A stretch of DNA of 31,694 nucleotides. Source: Chara braunii (lineage: Eukaryota; Streptophyta; Charophyceae; Charales; Characeae). The notes beneath the pieces are model-generated. The model saw only the letters and a program-made list of their open reading frames with translations, did no database searches and was not told the origin of the DNA. The stretch is taken from the NCBI GenBank assembly GCA_003427395.1, contig BFEA01000036.1, positions 3,953,522 through 3,985,215 on the forward strand. The letters run 5' to 3'. A program made the translations under genes and the position numbers. Each line of letters opens with the position of its first letter. The stretch's first letter is position 1. Positions 10,819-20,116 of the stretch are shown piece by piece.

Positions 10819-11675
10819 GGGTTGGATCGAAGGAGCGCATGAGAGCCCAAAGGGACGGAGAGGGCTGCAATGAACAAGATCCGCGACACTGACCAGGTGA
10901 CTGTTAGATCTACAAAATAGGTTTCATAGCCTAGCACCAACCAAGGAAGAGATGAGGAGGGGGTGGCCGCTGGGCTGGCCACAAGACTCTGTCCACGTCT
11001 CTTTCTGGCTTCCTTTCGTACGTAATTCAGCCCGTTTATCTAGGAAACCTTTATTCATCTGAGGGCCCAGATCCGTCTTTTGGAACACTCCGATATGGAC
11101 TACCTGACGGGAGGAGCAGAGCGCCCCGCCAGAGTGAGATACCTCGGGCTGAAATCCTGAATGGAAGAGACCCAACAGAACGCCACGCAGGGAGGCCTAG
11201 ACCGACAGTATATTCAGAAGAGGGAGGGAGCTTACAGTGAATCTAACCTACGCTACTGTCCACGTGCCTTTTCAGGCCCCCTCCTGTCTATGAATACGTA
11301 ATGACACCCCTTTTGTAAAAAAACGCTGGTTAGAAGAAACCTAAAGACTGATTTGGAGGAGCGACCTGATCGAAAAAATACGACAGAGCAAAGTGTAGTA
11401 AATCAGCAGAGGTGTGTCGAGAAGATAATGACTAGGGGATAAATCAACCCTAAGCCACTGTCCACGTCCCTTCCAGACTCCTCCCGCTACCTGATCAAGA
11501 TGGCCTGACCAAGGACAGTCCTTCCAAGCCTCCTCCCATCTTTGTGTGCATGATGACACCCCCTTTCTAAAAAACCGTTGTTCACCGACGGCCCAGATAC
11601 CTCGGACCACGCGGTTATGGGCTATCTAGTGGGAGAGCAGGAGTGCCTCCACAGAATAGAGGCCGATAAGAAGAG

Positions 11676-11749
11676 GAAAGATAACAAGAACACTGACCGA
11701 ATCTATAGCTCCGAAAGATAACAAAAACACTGACCAAATCTATAGCTCC
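11676..11749. repeat. 37-bp tandem duplication
   Basis: Two adjacent 37-bp units begin GAAAGATAACAA and end CTATAGCTCC, differing at two positions (11676-11712 and 11713-11749). This is a recent local duplication in the LINE 5' region. Confidence 0.85.
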
Positions 11750-12882
11750 GCATAAAACAACTTAAGGACTGTGCAGGTGGTGCATCCTGATCTGGAAAGA
11801 ACCGACAGAGAAAAATGCGGTATTTCCAAAACGAAGAAAAAGTACATCCAGAAGTTAAAAAACGGTGCAATGAATCAACCCTAAGTCACTGTCCCTTAAA
11901 TTGGTCGAAAGAGAACTGACAAGGCAAAATTTGATAAGACGAAAAGAAAAAACAAAAAAAACAAAATACATCCAGAGTATTACGGGAGGTTGCAGTGGAC
12001 CAAGTCGAAGACCCAGTCCACATCTCTCTCAGCTCCGCCGTCACTAAGTCCGTAATGACACCCCCTTTCTATAAAGAAGATTGTTATATATCCGACGGCC
12101 CAGAACCCAGATTTCAAGCCCACCGCCAATGAACGGGGGAACAAACGACAAATAAAGCACTGACGGACCTATTGCCTCGACTAGAAAAAACCTAAAGGAA
12201 ATCCAGACGTTGTATCTTGATCAGGACGATTCGACAGAGCCAAGTGCAAGGAAAAAAAAACAAACGGGGGAGCATCCAGAAGGGTGAGGAAAATTTTGAT
12301 AAACCAAGCTCAAGACACTGGCCAAGTACCGTGATTGCCAAAAGAGAAAGACTCAGGTTGACAGAGAAGAGGCATTACCTCTCTTCGCTTTCATGTTCCG
12401 ATGCGCCGGCAGCTGAAACAGATAAAGACGGCCATTCGTTGGGAAACCACCCGGAACTGCTCGTTCCAGCCCAGCCGCCAATATGCCGCCAATAGGCGCG
12501 GGGACGGCAGCAAAAACCGCCCTACACCTTCTGCTACTGCCTCCTCCACCGCCCGATACTCCTCATCGAGGAGTAAGATTTCATGGGAAGCACGCCTGGT
12601 CACGACGCTCTTCGGTTCGTAAGTTCAAACTTCTTCTTTGCTCAATGGTGACACCTTCGCCCAATACAACCCACCTGCCCTCCCCTCTCCTTGGACAAGT
12701 CCACGCCTATTGTTCGAGCTCACACAGAAGCCCGACAGCTATGCGACACGCCGTCCCCATGCTGAGGGCTCCGGGGCGTGGCGAGCGAACTCCGCGTTGA
12801 TGAAAAACCTAACACTATAGCGCACGCGTCGCGGGACTAGAGCGCTCGGGCGCCGCCTCCCACTTCGTCCATCCGTTCTCCC

Positions 12883-12900
12883 TTCTTTTAAACAACTTTT
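12883..12900. repeat. Right target-site duplication of the LINE
   Basis: TTCTTTTAAACAACTTTT matches 2022-2039 at 17 of 18 positions. To its right the sequence continues GCCTTGGGGTTACATCG, the second half of the dispersed core repeat whose first half (TATGCAGAAAA) lies at 2011-2021, to the left of the LINE. Confidence 0.75.
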
Positions 12901-13012
12901 GCCTTGGGGTTACATCGAAATTCTTTATCAAATTTGAAATAAAAAATAAAACAATGTTATGCAGAAAAATGAAGTTTATTAAACTGAACAATTTTGCCTT
13001 GGCCTTTGTACT
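12891..13012 (+). repeat. Dispersed core repeat, one copy split by the LINE plus a partial second copy
   Basis: AACAACTTTTGCC, TTACATCGAAATTC and ATCAAATTTGAAATAAAA (12891-12945) form the right half of the core, whose left half is at 2011-2035 beyond the LINE. A second partial copy follows directly (ATGTTATGCAGAAAAAT at 12955, then AACAATTTTGCCTTGG at about 12987). Related copies are at about 15219, 26864, 28337, 28608 and 29671. Confidence 0.65.
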
Positions 13013-13036
13013 GTTTCGTACCCAGTGTGAGTCTGA

Positions 13037-13172
13037 ATGTGTGTGTGTGTGTGTGCGTGTGTGTGTAGACAGTGCATATGTGTGTGTCTACATAGTGCGT
13101 GTGTGTGTGTGACTATGTGTATGTGTGCTCACATGCGTGTCACTCGTTGTGTTTGTGTGTGGATAGAATGTA

Positions 13173-13244
<72 letters not shown>

Positions 13245-13248
13245 TGTG
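13037..13248. repeat. (TG)n microsatellite, interrupted
   Basis: TG repeats with interruptions, the longest pure part at about 13171-13242. The Cys/Val or Thr/His-rich open frames across it are by-products of the repeat and not genes. Confidence 0.9.
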
Positions 13249-13510
13249 GATGTCGCTGTCACTGCAACTGCTGCATCTGCCGGAACAGATGGTCCACACG
13301 CTGCGTCAGACGAAGCAGCTGCAGTCACTGCATGTGCAGCAGTTGTTGAGTGCAGCAGCAGACCCTCCTGTGTGTGTGTGTGTGTCGATGTCGCTATCAC
13401 TGCAGCTGCTGCATCTGTCGGAGCGGATGGTCCACATGCTACGTCAGACGAAGCAACTGCAGTGGCTGCATGTGCAGCAACTGCTGACTGCAGCAGCAGG
13501 CCCTCCATTT
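13249..13510. repeat. 138-bp tandem duplication joined by TG repeats
   Basis: Unit 1 starts GATGTCGCTGTCACTGCA at 13249. Unit 2 starts GATGTCGCTATCACTGCA at 13387 and ends near 13507. They differ by roughly 16 mostly transition changes over about 125 bases. Each unit is preceded by TG repeats, so the array is a compound repeat. All three forward frames are largely stop-free because the unit is rich in GCA and CTG triplets; I do not call a gene. Confidence 0.85.
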
Positions 13511-13968
13511 AAACTCCCCAAGCAATCCACCCTCCTCAACACCCCACCATTACACCTCCCCCACACTATCTGATTTTTGTTTTCGTTTTTGCTCGAAACA
13601 ACCTGAAAATGTTTTTGGGGGGTCCCCTAGTGGTGCGCAGACCCCCCCCGTTTTATTTTATTTTTCTTTTTTTTTCTGGCAGAAAACAGCTGTCAGATTT
13701 TTCGAACAACTCCCCCATGACCGTCTCCCGGAGACATCCAGGGGAGACGTCTCCCCATCAAACAGCTGGCCGGCTAGAAAAACACAATATTTATAATTTT
13801 TAATTTTATGCATCCCCCGCCTAAAACCCTTTATTCCCTATCTTAAACCATGTGAACACTTTCATGCCCTATCTGGCTTTTCGTGAAAAGAACGTAATTC
13901 TATTCTATTTTATATCCGCAATATCAACTTTTTTTTACGTTTTTTTTTTTTTTTTTTTTTTTTTTTTT
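13511..13968. other. Unassigned A/T-rich stretch ending in a T run
   Basis: I see no gene here. A GGGGGGTCCCC patch lies near 13616 and a T run at about 13940-13968 leads into the assembly gap. Confidence 0.6.
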
Positions 13969-14203
13969 NNNNNNNNNNNNNNNNNNNNNNNNNNNNNNNN
14001 NNNNNNNNNNNNNNNNNNNNNNNNNNNNNNNNNNNNNNNNNNNNNNNNNNNNNNNNNNNNNNNNNNNNNNNNNNNNNNNNNNNNNNNNNNNNNNNNNNNN
14101 NNNNNNNNNNNNNNNNNNNNNNNNNNNNNNNNNNNNNNNNNNNNNNNNNNNNNNNNNNNNNNNNNNNNNNNNNNNNNNNNNNNNNNNNNNNNNNNNNNNN
14201 NNN
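13969..14203. other. Assembly gap (235 N)
   Basis: Unknown bases are flanked by T runs on both sides, so the gap probably sits in a homopolymer or element tail. The left part of the MITE at 14214-14270 is lost in it. Confidence 0.95.
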
Positions 14204-14213
14204 TTTTTTTTTT

Positions 14214-14270
14214 GCTAGGACCTTCCCTGGTCCTTGCACGGGCTAGCTACCCGGGACCCGAGCAGCCTAG
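14214..14270 (-). mobile_element. CTAGGCTA MITE, one end only
   Basis: The reverse complement of 14214-14270 begins CTAGGCTGCTCGGGTCCCGG and continues with AGCCCGTGCAAGGACCAGGGAAGGTCC. It closely matches the left end of the complete copy at 15123 (CTAGGCTATCAG...GGGTCCCGGGTGACCAGCCCG). The rest of the element runs into the assembly gap. Confidence 0.65.
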
Positions 14271-14335
14271 CTGAGGGAGGCTAACCATTTTGAATATTAT
14301 CTGAATTTCTAGATAATCCTACCCCCCGGTCATCC

Positions 14336-14413
14336 GGCTAGATAATCCGACCAGATTATCCGGCGAGATAATTTGACCAGATTATCCGGCTAGATAATTT
14401 GACCAGATTATCC
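14336..14413. repeat. 26-bp tandem repeat, three units
   Basis: Units at 14336-14361, 14362-14387 and 14388-14413 begin GGCTAGATAAT (or GGCGAGATAAT) and end GACCAGATTATCC. Each unit has inverted arms GATAAT...ATTATC, so every unit can fold on itself. A diverged fourth unit lies just upstream (about 14308-14335). There are no unique spacers, so it is not a CRISPR array. Confidence 0.85.
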
Positions 14414-15122
14414 ATCCAAACCCGTGCTACCAAGTAAATTTGCTAAGATAGGTTATCATTTTGAAACATGTTGCTTGTACAATTATTTTGTCTTGCTACG
14501 AACATATTCATATTGGTTGTACGTATAAATCAATTAAGGTTTTATGAAAATGACATTCTTATTCCACTCTCTTTTCTGAATTTATTAGTAGGAATAAGAA
14601 ATATCAATGGATTCAGATGGTAGGTATCAAAGGCTATATACATATAGATTTTTCCGGTGAGCCACGCGGCGACGATTTTCTCTTATATCAAAAATTCTCC
14701 CTTCATTTTTTAACTCATCTCTTAACTCTTTTAAACCTTGTACTTTGTGACGTAAGATTTTTTCGCCTTCATTGTAGATAAATCATCACAAGGATGATTT
14801 TTACTTCTTACCTTGCCCAACGATGAGGACAACCATTCTCCCTTCCTTTTTTCTTCATCTTCTCGTCAGACTTCGTCAGCTCGTATCACCATTCTTGGTT
14901 ATATTTTCCATTCCAAAATTCTTACCTCACACTGCTCCACATACTATTAAAATTTTGTTTTGCAAATATTTTTAGAAAAAATGAAAGCTCGTACATCATT
15001 TGTTCGGTTATTATACTATTTTCTCTTAGGATCTTTCGATCTCCTTGCTCAAACATTCTCGTTGCTGGTTTCCATGAGGCGCGTCTATCTCGTTCCATTT
15101 TGTTAAATCATTATGATTTAAA
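14414..15122. other. A/T-rich intergenic stretch, nothing recognised
   Basis: No open frame of note, no repeat motif and no RNA gene that I can support. T and C exceed A and G in much of the plus strand. Confidence 0.5.
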
Positions 15123-15347
15123 CTAGGCTATCAGCTGAGCTGTCCGGGTCCCGGGTGACCAGCCCGTTCAAGGAGCAGGGAAGGTCCCCCCCCCAAAAAA
15201 AATTCGAAAAAAAAAAAGGTTATACCGAAAAATTAAATGAACAACGTTTGCCTCAGGCTTACACAAAAATTCTTCACCAAATTTATATATTTTTTTCTTT
15301 TTTTTGGACCGGTTGGGCAAGTGACCCCTGGCCACTCTAGTACCCTT
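15123..15347 (+). mobile_element. CTAGGCTA MITE, complete copy of about 225 bp
   Basis: The left end is CTAGGCTATCAG with CCGGGTCCCGGGTGACCAG. The right end is GGGCAAGTGACCCCTGGCC then ACTCTAGTACCC, whose reverse complement resembles the left end, so these are imperfect terminal inverted repeats. The interior holds a copy of the dispersed core (ACCGAAAAATTAAATGAACA, GTTTGCCTCAGG, AAATTCTTCACCAAATTT at about 15222-15285). Candidate 8-bp flanks GATTTAAA and GGTTTTAA agree at 6 of 8 positions. Non-coding. Confidence 0.65.
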
Positions 15348-16094
15348 GGTTTTAATTTTTTTTTCTCGCAAAGACAATGTCATCCGTCCGCTGAAACGTC
15401 CTAAATCTACATGTGAGCGATTTTCCTAGAGTCTTAATTCTTTGGTTGTTGCCTACAACATTGTTCGTACTATCTCTACCATAAAATCTCATACTTCCTT
15501 ACGTATCATTCTTTCCCTAGTTTGTGGTAGGAAATACCATCTTTATTTTTTTACTCAATTGGTAGTCTGAATCAGGTTCCATGAAAATATAGTGAGATCA
15601 ATGGTTAAGCGCGTTTGTGAGCAGAGTATCTCACGGTTGGATTTTTTCCAGTCTTATCTATAGTTAGTTTGTTGGAAGTGGTATATTATGTGGACAAAGA
15701 ACGAACCGGTGTTAGATATCTTATATAACATTTAGAGAAATATTATTTAATCATTAAACCAACTTTTACTTGTGTCTTAGCTAATTCGAAATTCCCAGGG
15801 GTCAATGAGCATGTGTCTTTTACGACTAGTGAGGTTGATTCCTTTCCTAATTATTTACGTAACTAATAAAATATTATGTACCGGGTTTTATCGAAAGTAT
15901 GTTTCTCAATGTGCTCATGTGAGGTCTCTTAAGAAATAGATTGTTACCTAACTTAACTCTTTACAACATTTTTTAGCGCTTGATTTCAATATCCTTGTAT
16001 GAGGATTATATAATTGTTTTTCTAAGGGGAATGGTTACACTATTACAATGATCATATCACTCTCGAGAAGATTAAGAAATAAGAGATCAAGTTC
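15348..16094. other. T-rich stretch upstream of a decayed reverse transcriptase
   Basis: No domain could be read here in any frame. It may be the eroded 5' part of the element represented by 16095-17310. Confidence 0.4.
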
Positions 16095-17310
16095 GGTGGA
16101 TTGGTGTTTTGTATTTTTGATCATAACACTAGCGACACGGTCGTTTGCTGCCTTACCCTAAATGCGGGGGGCTTGTGAAAGTTTTTTTTACCGAGAACAC
16201 ATGCTCGCAGGTTACTAATGATAACTTGAACATTGATAAGGAGAGAGACATTCTTCAATTATACAAAGTTGATTAAAAAGAGTAGAAGTTTCTATCCTTG
16301 GCACTGTGGATATCATCCGACAAATTTTGGAGATCGTATGCTATACCAAAACGTAAAGTTGTTAGTAAGTGGCGACTTATTTGTCCCTCTTGGGACGAAA
16401 CTTCATGAAAATCTGTGAGAATTATTTATCTCTATGTTAACGAGGTTTTGCAGAAACTTCCTTGACGTTCCTTCCAACTGTCACTTCAACCTACTCGGTA
16501 CGAAGTTGCTTTCTTCTTTTCTATCTCAGGTCATCCAGGGAGTTGGTTCAAGTGATGATCTGCTTACTTGTACCTTCGATGTTAAAGAGATGTTTTGCCA
16601 ATTACTGGGCTCTTCTATTGTCTCGTACTATAATGAGTTGTTAATATTTTTTGTGAAAATATGATTTTATAAAAGTTTTGTCGGTATTAGGAATAAACGT
16701 GTTATTTTCAGTAGGATTTCGAGATCGCAAGAATGTTATATACCGGGAAAAATTTCTGCTTCTGATTATATTTATTACTTAGTAATACACCATGGCGATG
16801 GGTAAGGTTGTTAAGCAAAATCTCGAAATACCATTGGGAAAATTGTTGAGCGTGACGTTAACTTGTTTACTCTATGTATGTAATGAATTTACATTCTTAC
16901 GAAGCTCAGGTAAGGACACATGTTTGATGTTTGAATGTACGCTGATCAATAATGTTTCTATTTTAATAAAATTCTAGAAGCAATAGTCGACGTATTAGTC
17001 GGTTTCCATGATGAAGACTGAGGATATCATCCATTATTTTGTCACATTTTTTAATGATAAACATCTTACGTAAGAAAAAACTTGTAATGGTATACAATGA
17101 TCATAATTAGGTTGTAGAATTTTAGTTGGTAGTGCACCAATCTAATTTTTTTGTCAAGTGATGCACAAGAATCAGACTGTTGCTTGAAGGGAGGGGTCTA
17201 ATTTTCTAGAATTTGCTAGATTTTCGATTGTATTGCAGTAAGAAGCATAAGTTTGCGGTTATCTCTTCTTTTCTACACGTAGCATACGCGATGGGCAGCT
17301 TACCGACAGC
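16095..17310 (+). pseudogene. Strongly decayed reverse transcriptase, Penelope-like type
   Basis: Ordered RT-like blocks appear in shifting frames: FDHNTSDTVVCC at about 16116; KWRLICPSWDETS at 16367 (the KWRPI block); then LLTCTFDVKEMFCQL with the first catalytic Asp, its FDVKEMF core at 16575-16595; GKVVKQNLEIPLGKLLSVTL and CLLYVCNEFTFL at about 16804-16905 (compare GIPMG..LSP..A in the family); LGCRILVG at about 17107; and DFRLYCSKKHKFAVISSFLH at about 17219-17280. The order matches eukaryotic RTs with the IPMG block, such as Penelope-like elements. A xxDD site is not intact; VDVLVGF near 16985 may be its remnant. There are many stops and frameshifts and no GIY-YIG domain could be read. 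Clade assignment is from memory. Confidence 0.6.
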
Positions 17311-17800
17311 AAAGGCTTCCCCTTTTGTTCACCCTCAAAATGAAGCTTAGGCAGCGACTCAGTGAGGGTTCCGAAACGCTTATTTTGACAACGACCCTAT
17401 GCAATTTTAATGTATATCGGGGGTGCGTGGTCTTGTTGGGTTACATGTTTCACGAATTGGGCCGATTTGGGCTGCGAGCCCAAGTACTGTTCACACGATG
17501 TAGTAGTGCCCCATAATGTTTTTTTTCATTTTTATTTTTTTGAAGGTTTCGACACTTCATACGGGCCAGTATGAACGGCTATACGACCATTCGTACAACC
17601 GTTCGTACGGATGTTTGTACGGCCGTACGACAAAATCCCCGTACCTCGTAGGGGGTAGACCAGGTACAGGTCCAGTCTGGTCCATCTAAACTTTGGGGTT
17701 TCGTAGGATCCTAATTCTTGTTAGCGATCGATATTAAGTAGGTCCGTCCGTCTTTTCATTCCATCTCTTGCCAACACAAACCCCTGAAGATGGTCAGTGT
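17311..17800. other. Unassigned stretch with a GTACGG palindrome cluster
   Basis: 17550-17640 holds repeated TACGGCC, TCGTACAA and CGTTCGTACGG motifs that are mutually inverted and could fold strongly. Near the right end, 17784-17820 contains CTGAAGA, GGTC, GACC and GAAAC in hammerhead-like order. No coding sequence is recognised. Confidence 0.4.
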
Positions 17801-19983
17801 TGTAACGGCCCGACCGAAACACATGTAGGGTAGTTCTGTCAGTCGAGCTTCATGGCTATGACGTTTTGCCCGACTCTTTCACTGTGCTTTATTCAATATC
17901 TTATGAATTGATGAGCTCGAGGGTTTTTCATCAGATCTTGTCCTTCTTTTCCATTTGTTGAAGTGCTTGCACTTGCTTTGTATGTTGCTCACACTCACTA
18001 TTGGTACAACAACAATACAGAAAGGATCTTTAATGCACTTGGAACGACATGATACATTGTCAATTGATACATAGTTGCAGCTGCCGCACTATGCGGGTTC
18101 CTCAGAAGGGTATCACTTATTAGATCATGGCTTACCGGGGCCCATTAGACACTACCTGTTACATGTTGTGCCTGCACACGAGGGCCATTTTCGAGGCCTT
18201 GCGTCCTTCAGGCAAAAAACCTGAATATCAGGCCGAAAGCCTGAAATTTAGGGCCTACAGGTCTGTTCAACTCGAAAAGCTGTAAACAGGGGCCTACAGG
18301 CCCTGTCCTGTTTCAAACTAAGAACGGCATCAGCCTTTTGGCCTGAAACTGAGGCCATTTTCGGGCCCTCATCAGACCGACCAACCCCTTAACTCAGACA
18401 CCAAACCAGGGTTTTAGGAAAAGGCTATTTTTGGCCTATTCCCACGACAGCTGCAGCGCCAGCCCTTGGCTCGGCTTGGCATTGGCAAGACCAACCTCCT
18501 TGACTGCCCGCCCTGCAACTGCAGGCAGTCGGAGGCAGTCAGGAGGCAGACCGAGGTAGTACATAGGGACTTCCCATGCACTTCACGGGTAGGCAGGAGG
18601 CAGTCTGTAGTCTTCAGGATTCGGCAGCAGCACTCTGGAGGAGCGCTGCAGGAGTAGTGGTAGCGTTAGTATTAGACTTCAGCGCTGGGCGCTAGTGGCG
18701 TTAGCTTAGTCTTGAGCGCTGGACGCCATAGCAGCTAGAGTAGTACTAGAGAGAGAGAGATTGGGTGGAGACCAGGAGGACTTACCTGCAGCGTCGTTGC
18801 TCCAACTTCGTCTTCGGGGTATCTGCAGCACAACGCCAACTTCACAGGTTAGTACATGACTCATGAGAGAGAGAGAGTTTTTCTTCTGTTTTTCACCTGA
18901 TTTTTTGTTACTCATGTCAGCATTCTCACTTCTGATATCTTCCTCTTCTCAGTCCACCATCTCCTTCTCACCCTCTCGCTATCTGACTTCACTGCATCAG
19001 CAGACTACGAGCGAGAGAGAGAGAGCTTGGTGACATTGGATCCAGACTCGACACGGGACTTTAGACATTTTGAAGAGAGATTATTTGAGACTTGTAACGA
19101 GACTTGGTGTTGACGACTTTCCCATCTCCCCCTTTCTCTTCTTCGTCTGATCCCTTCCTCTTCGTTTGTGTATGTCTGGACTTGGCGTCTCTTTCCTGTG
19201 TATAGCGCCAGGCCCCTTCACACCTTGTGATGAGCATGATGTATGTTTGGTCTATGTTGAACATTGATTGGGCTAGTCATTAGTATTTTAGCATTCTGCT
19301 TCGCTATCTTCTATAACGTAAAAGAGGTCAGTCCCGGTCATGTCAGGACTTGTATCTAAGTCTTCCCTGCGCTATAAAGCACCATTTTGTATGTATCAGA
19401 ATGCACATTGCTTGTTGAGATGCTATTTCTGTTCTGGAAAAATCGCAATAGCGCAACATCTTAAATTTCTGTTTTCGTTTTTCTTCTGAAAATTTAAAAT
19501 TTCGTTGTTGAAAATCCGAAATATTTTTCTTTTAAAAAAAATCGATTTCCAATTGTATTTCGCGTTACTTGGAAGTTGGAAGTTCGGAATATTTTTTCGA
19601 AATTCATTTTTTTCAAAACGTTACGGAAAATTCTCCCTGTAGTTGTCATTTTCCAAACTGCACATCTGAGTTATTCCGAATATTTTGCTGTATTTTATTT
19701 TCATGATTCTTTTATTCATAGTTCTATAATCATTTGTAGTTTGAAAGTTCGATATTTTTTTCTCATTGGTAATCTCGAACTTCAAGGGAGATTGGGAGTC
19801 CTACTGAACTTGCAAAACTCGGGATTTCTATTTTCTCCAAAAAATATTTTTTGCAAAGTTCAAACTTTTCTTTTTGATTAGTGGCTCCTTATCTGGGCGA
19901 TTTTTTTCGAGCCACCCTCCCCACCTATGCCGTTGCCCCTCTCGTCTTATCTTCAACGATCTTCGGGTACTCCTGCAACGACA
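17801..19983 (+). repeat. Putative 5' LTR, about 2.2 kb
   Basis: It starts TGTAACGGCCCG, typical of plant LTR 5' ends (TGTAAC.CCC), and ends CAACGACA just before TTGGTAAG, a plausible primer-binding start. A TATA-like box lies at about 19373. The U3 part contains repeated GGCCTACAGG, GGCCTGAAA and CAGGCCGAAAGCCTG inverted words (18180-18360). With no 3' LTR in the window the ends cannot be checked by comparison, so they are provisional. Confidence 0.45.
19373..19379 (+). promoter_or_regulatory. TATA-like box in putative LTR
   Basis: CTATAAAG lies in a CGCTATAAAGCACC context about 600 bases before the proposed LTR end. It would place the transcript start near 19400 if the LTR call is right. 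Confidence 0.4.
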
Positions 19984-20116
19984 TTGGTAAGTTGCCACAT
20001 CAGCAGACCACGTCAGCAAGCCATGTCAGTTGACAACAGGCCACGTCAGCAGCAAGGACGACCACCTCAGCAAGCCCCCGACCTGGTCTATGCTGTTGCG
20101 TTCACAAACAGCCGTC

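Larger units (their letters stand above)
2040..12882 (-). mobile_element. L1-like LINE with about 3.1 kb of 5' sequence, decayed
   Basis: On the minus strand the order is a long 5' region (12882-9767), an ORF1-type gag region with a CCHC knuckle (9766-7367), ORF2 with endonuclease, reverse transcriptase and zf-RVT (7366-2561), a 3' UTR, and a poly(A) tail at 2064-2036. An 18-bp direct repeat with one mismatch flanks the element at 2022-2039 and 12883-12900. Joining the two outer flanks rebuilds the dispersed core repeat found elsewhere in this window, which independently marks both ends. The element is dead: ORF1 has two in-frame stops, and ORF2 needs three frameshifts. It resembles plant and algal L1 elements. 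The right limit assumes that the whole 9767-12882 stretch belongs to the element; other insertions could be nested there. Confidence 0.75.
9767..12882 (-). other. LINE 5' region of about 3.1 kb with diverged internal repeats
   Basis: No coding domain is seen. Blocks recur at irregular spacing: TCCACGT at about 10991, 11259 and 11461; TAATGACACCCC or TGATGACACCCC at about 11299, 11552 and 12053; GACGGCCCAGA at about 11587 and 12095; and a CTAAAGACTG...CGACAGAGC block at about 11341, 11760 and 12192 (steps near 420-430). This looks like decayed promoter monomers of the kind known in some L1 5' UTRs, but orientation and promoter activity are inference. Short ORFs here have no recognisable content. 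An A run at 10284-10315 may mark a small nested plus-strand retroposed piece. Confidence 0.5.

Noticed and set aside
13037-13573. Cys/Val-rich proteins over the TG tract
   Set aside because: They are by-products of dinucleotide repeats, open in several frames at once.
13852-14274. Open frames spanning the N gap
   Set aside because: Their length comes from unknown bases and flanking T runs.
14336-14413. CRISPR-like array
   Set aside because: The 26-bp units are directly adjacent with no unique spacers, and the sequence is eukaryotic.
15387-15400. CTGAAACGTCC as the GAAAC half of a ribozyme
   Set aside because: No CTGANGA lies at a usable distance upstream.
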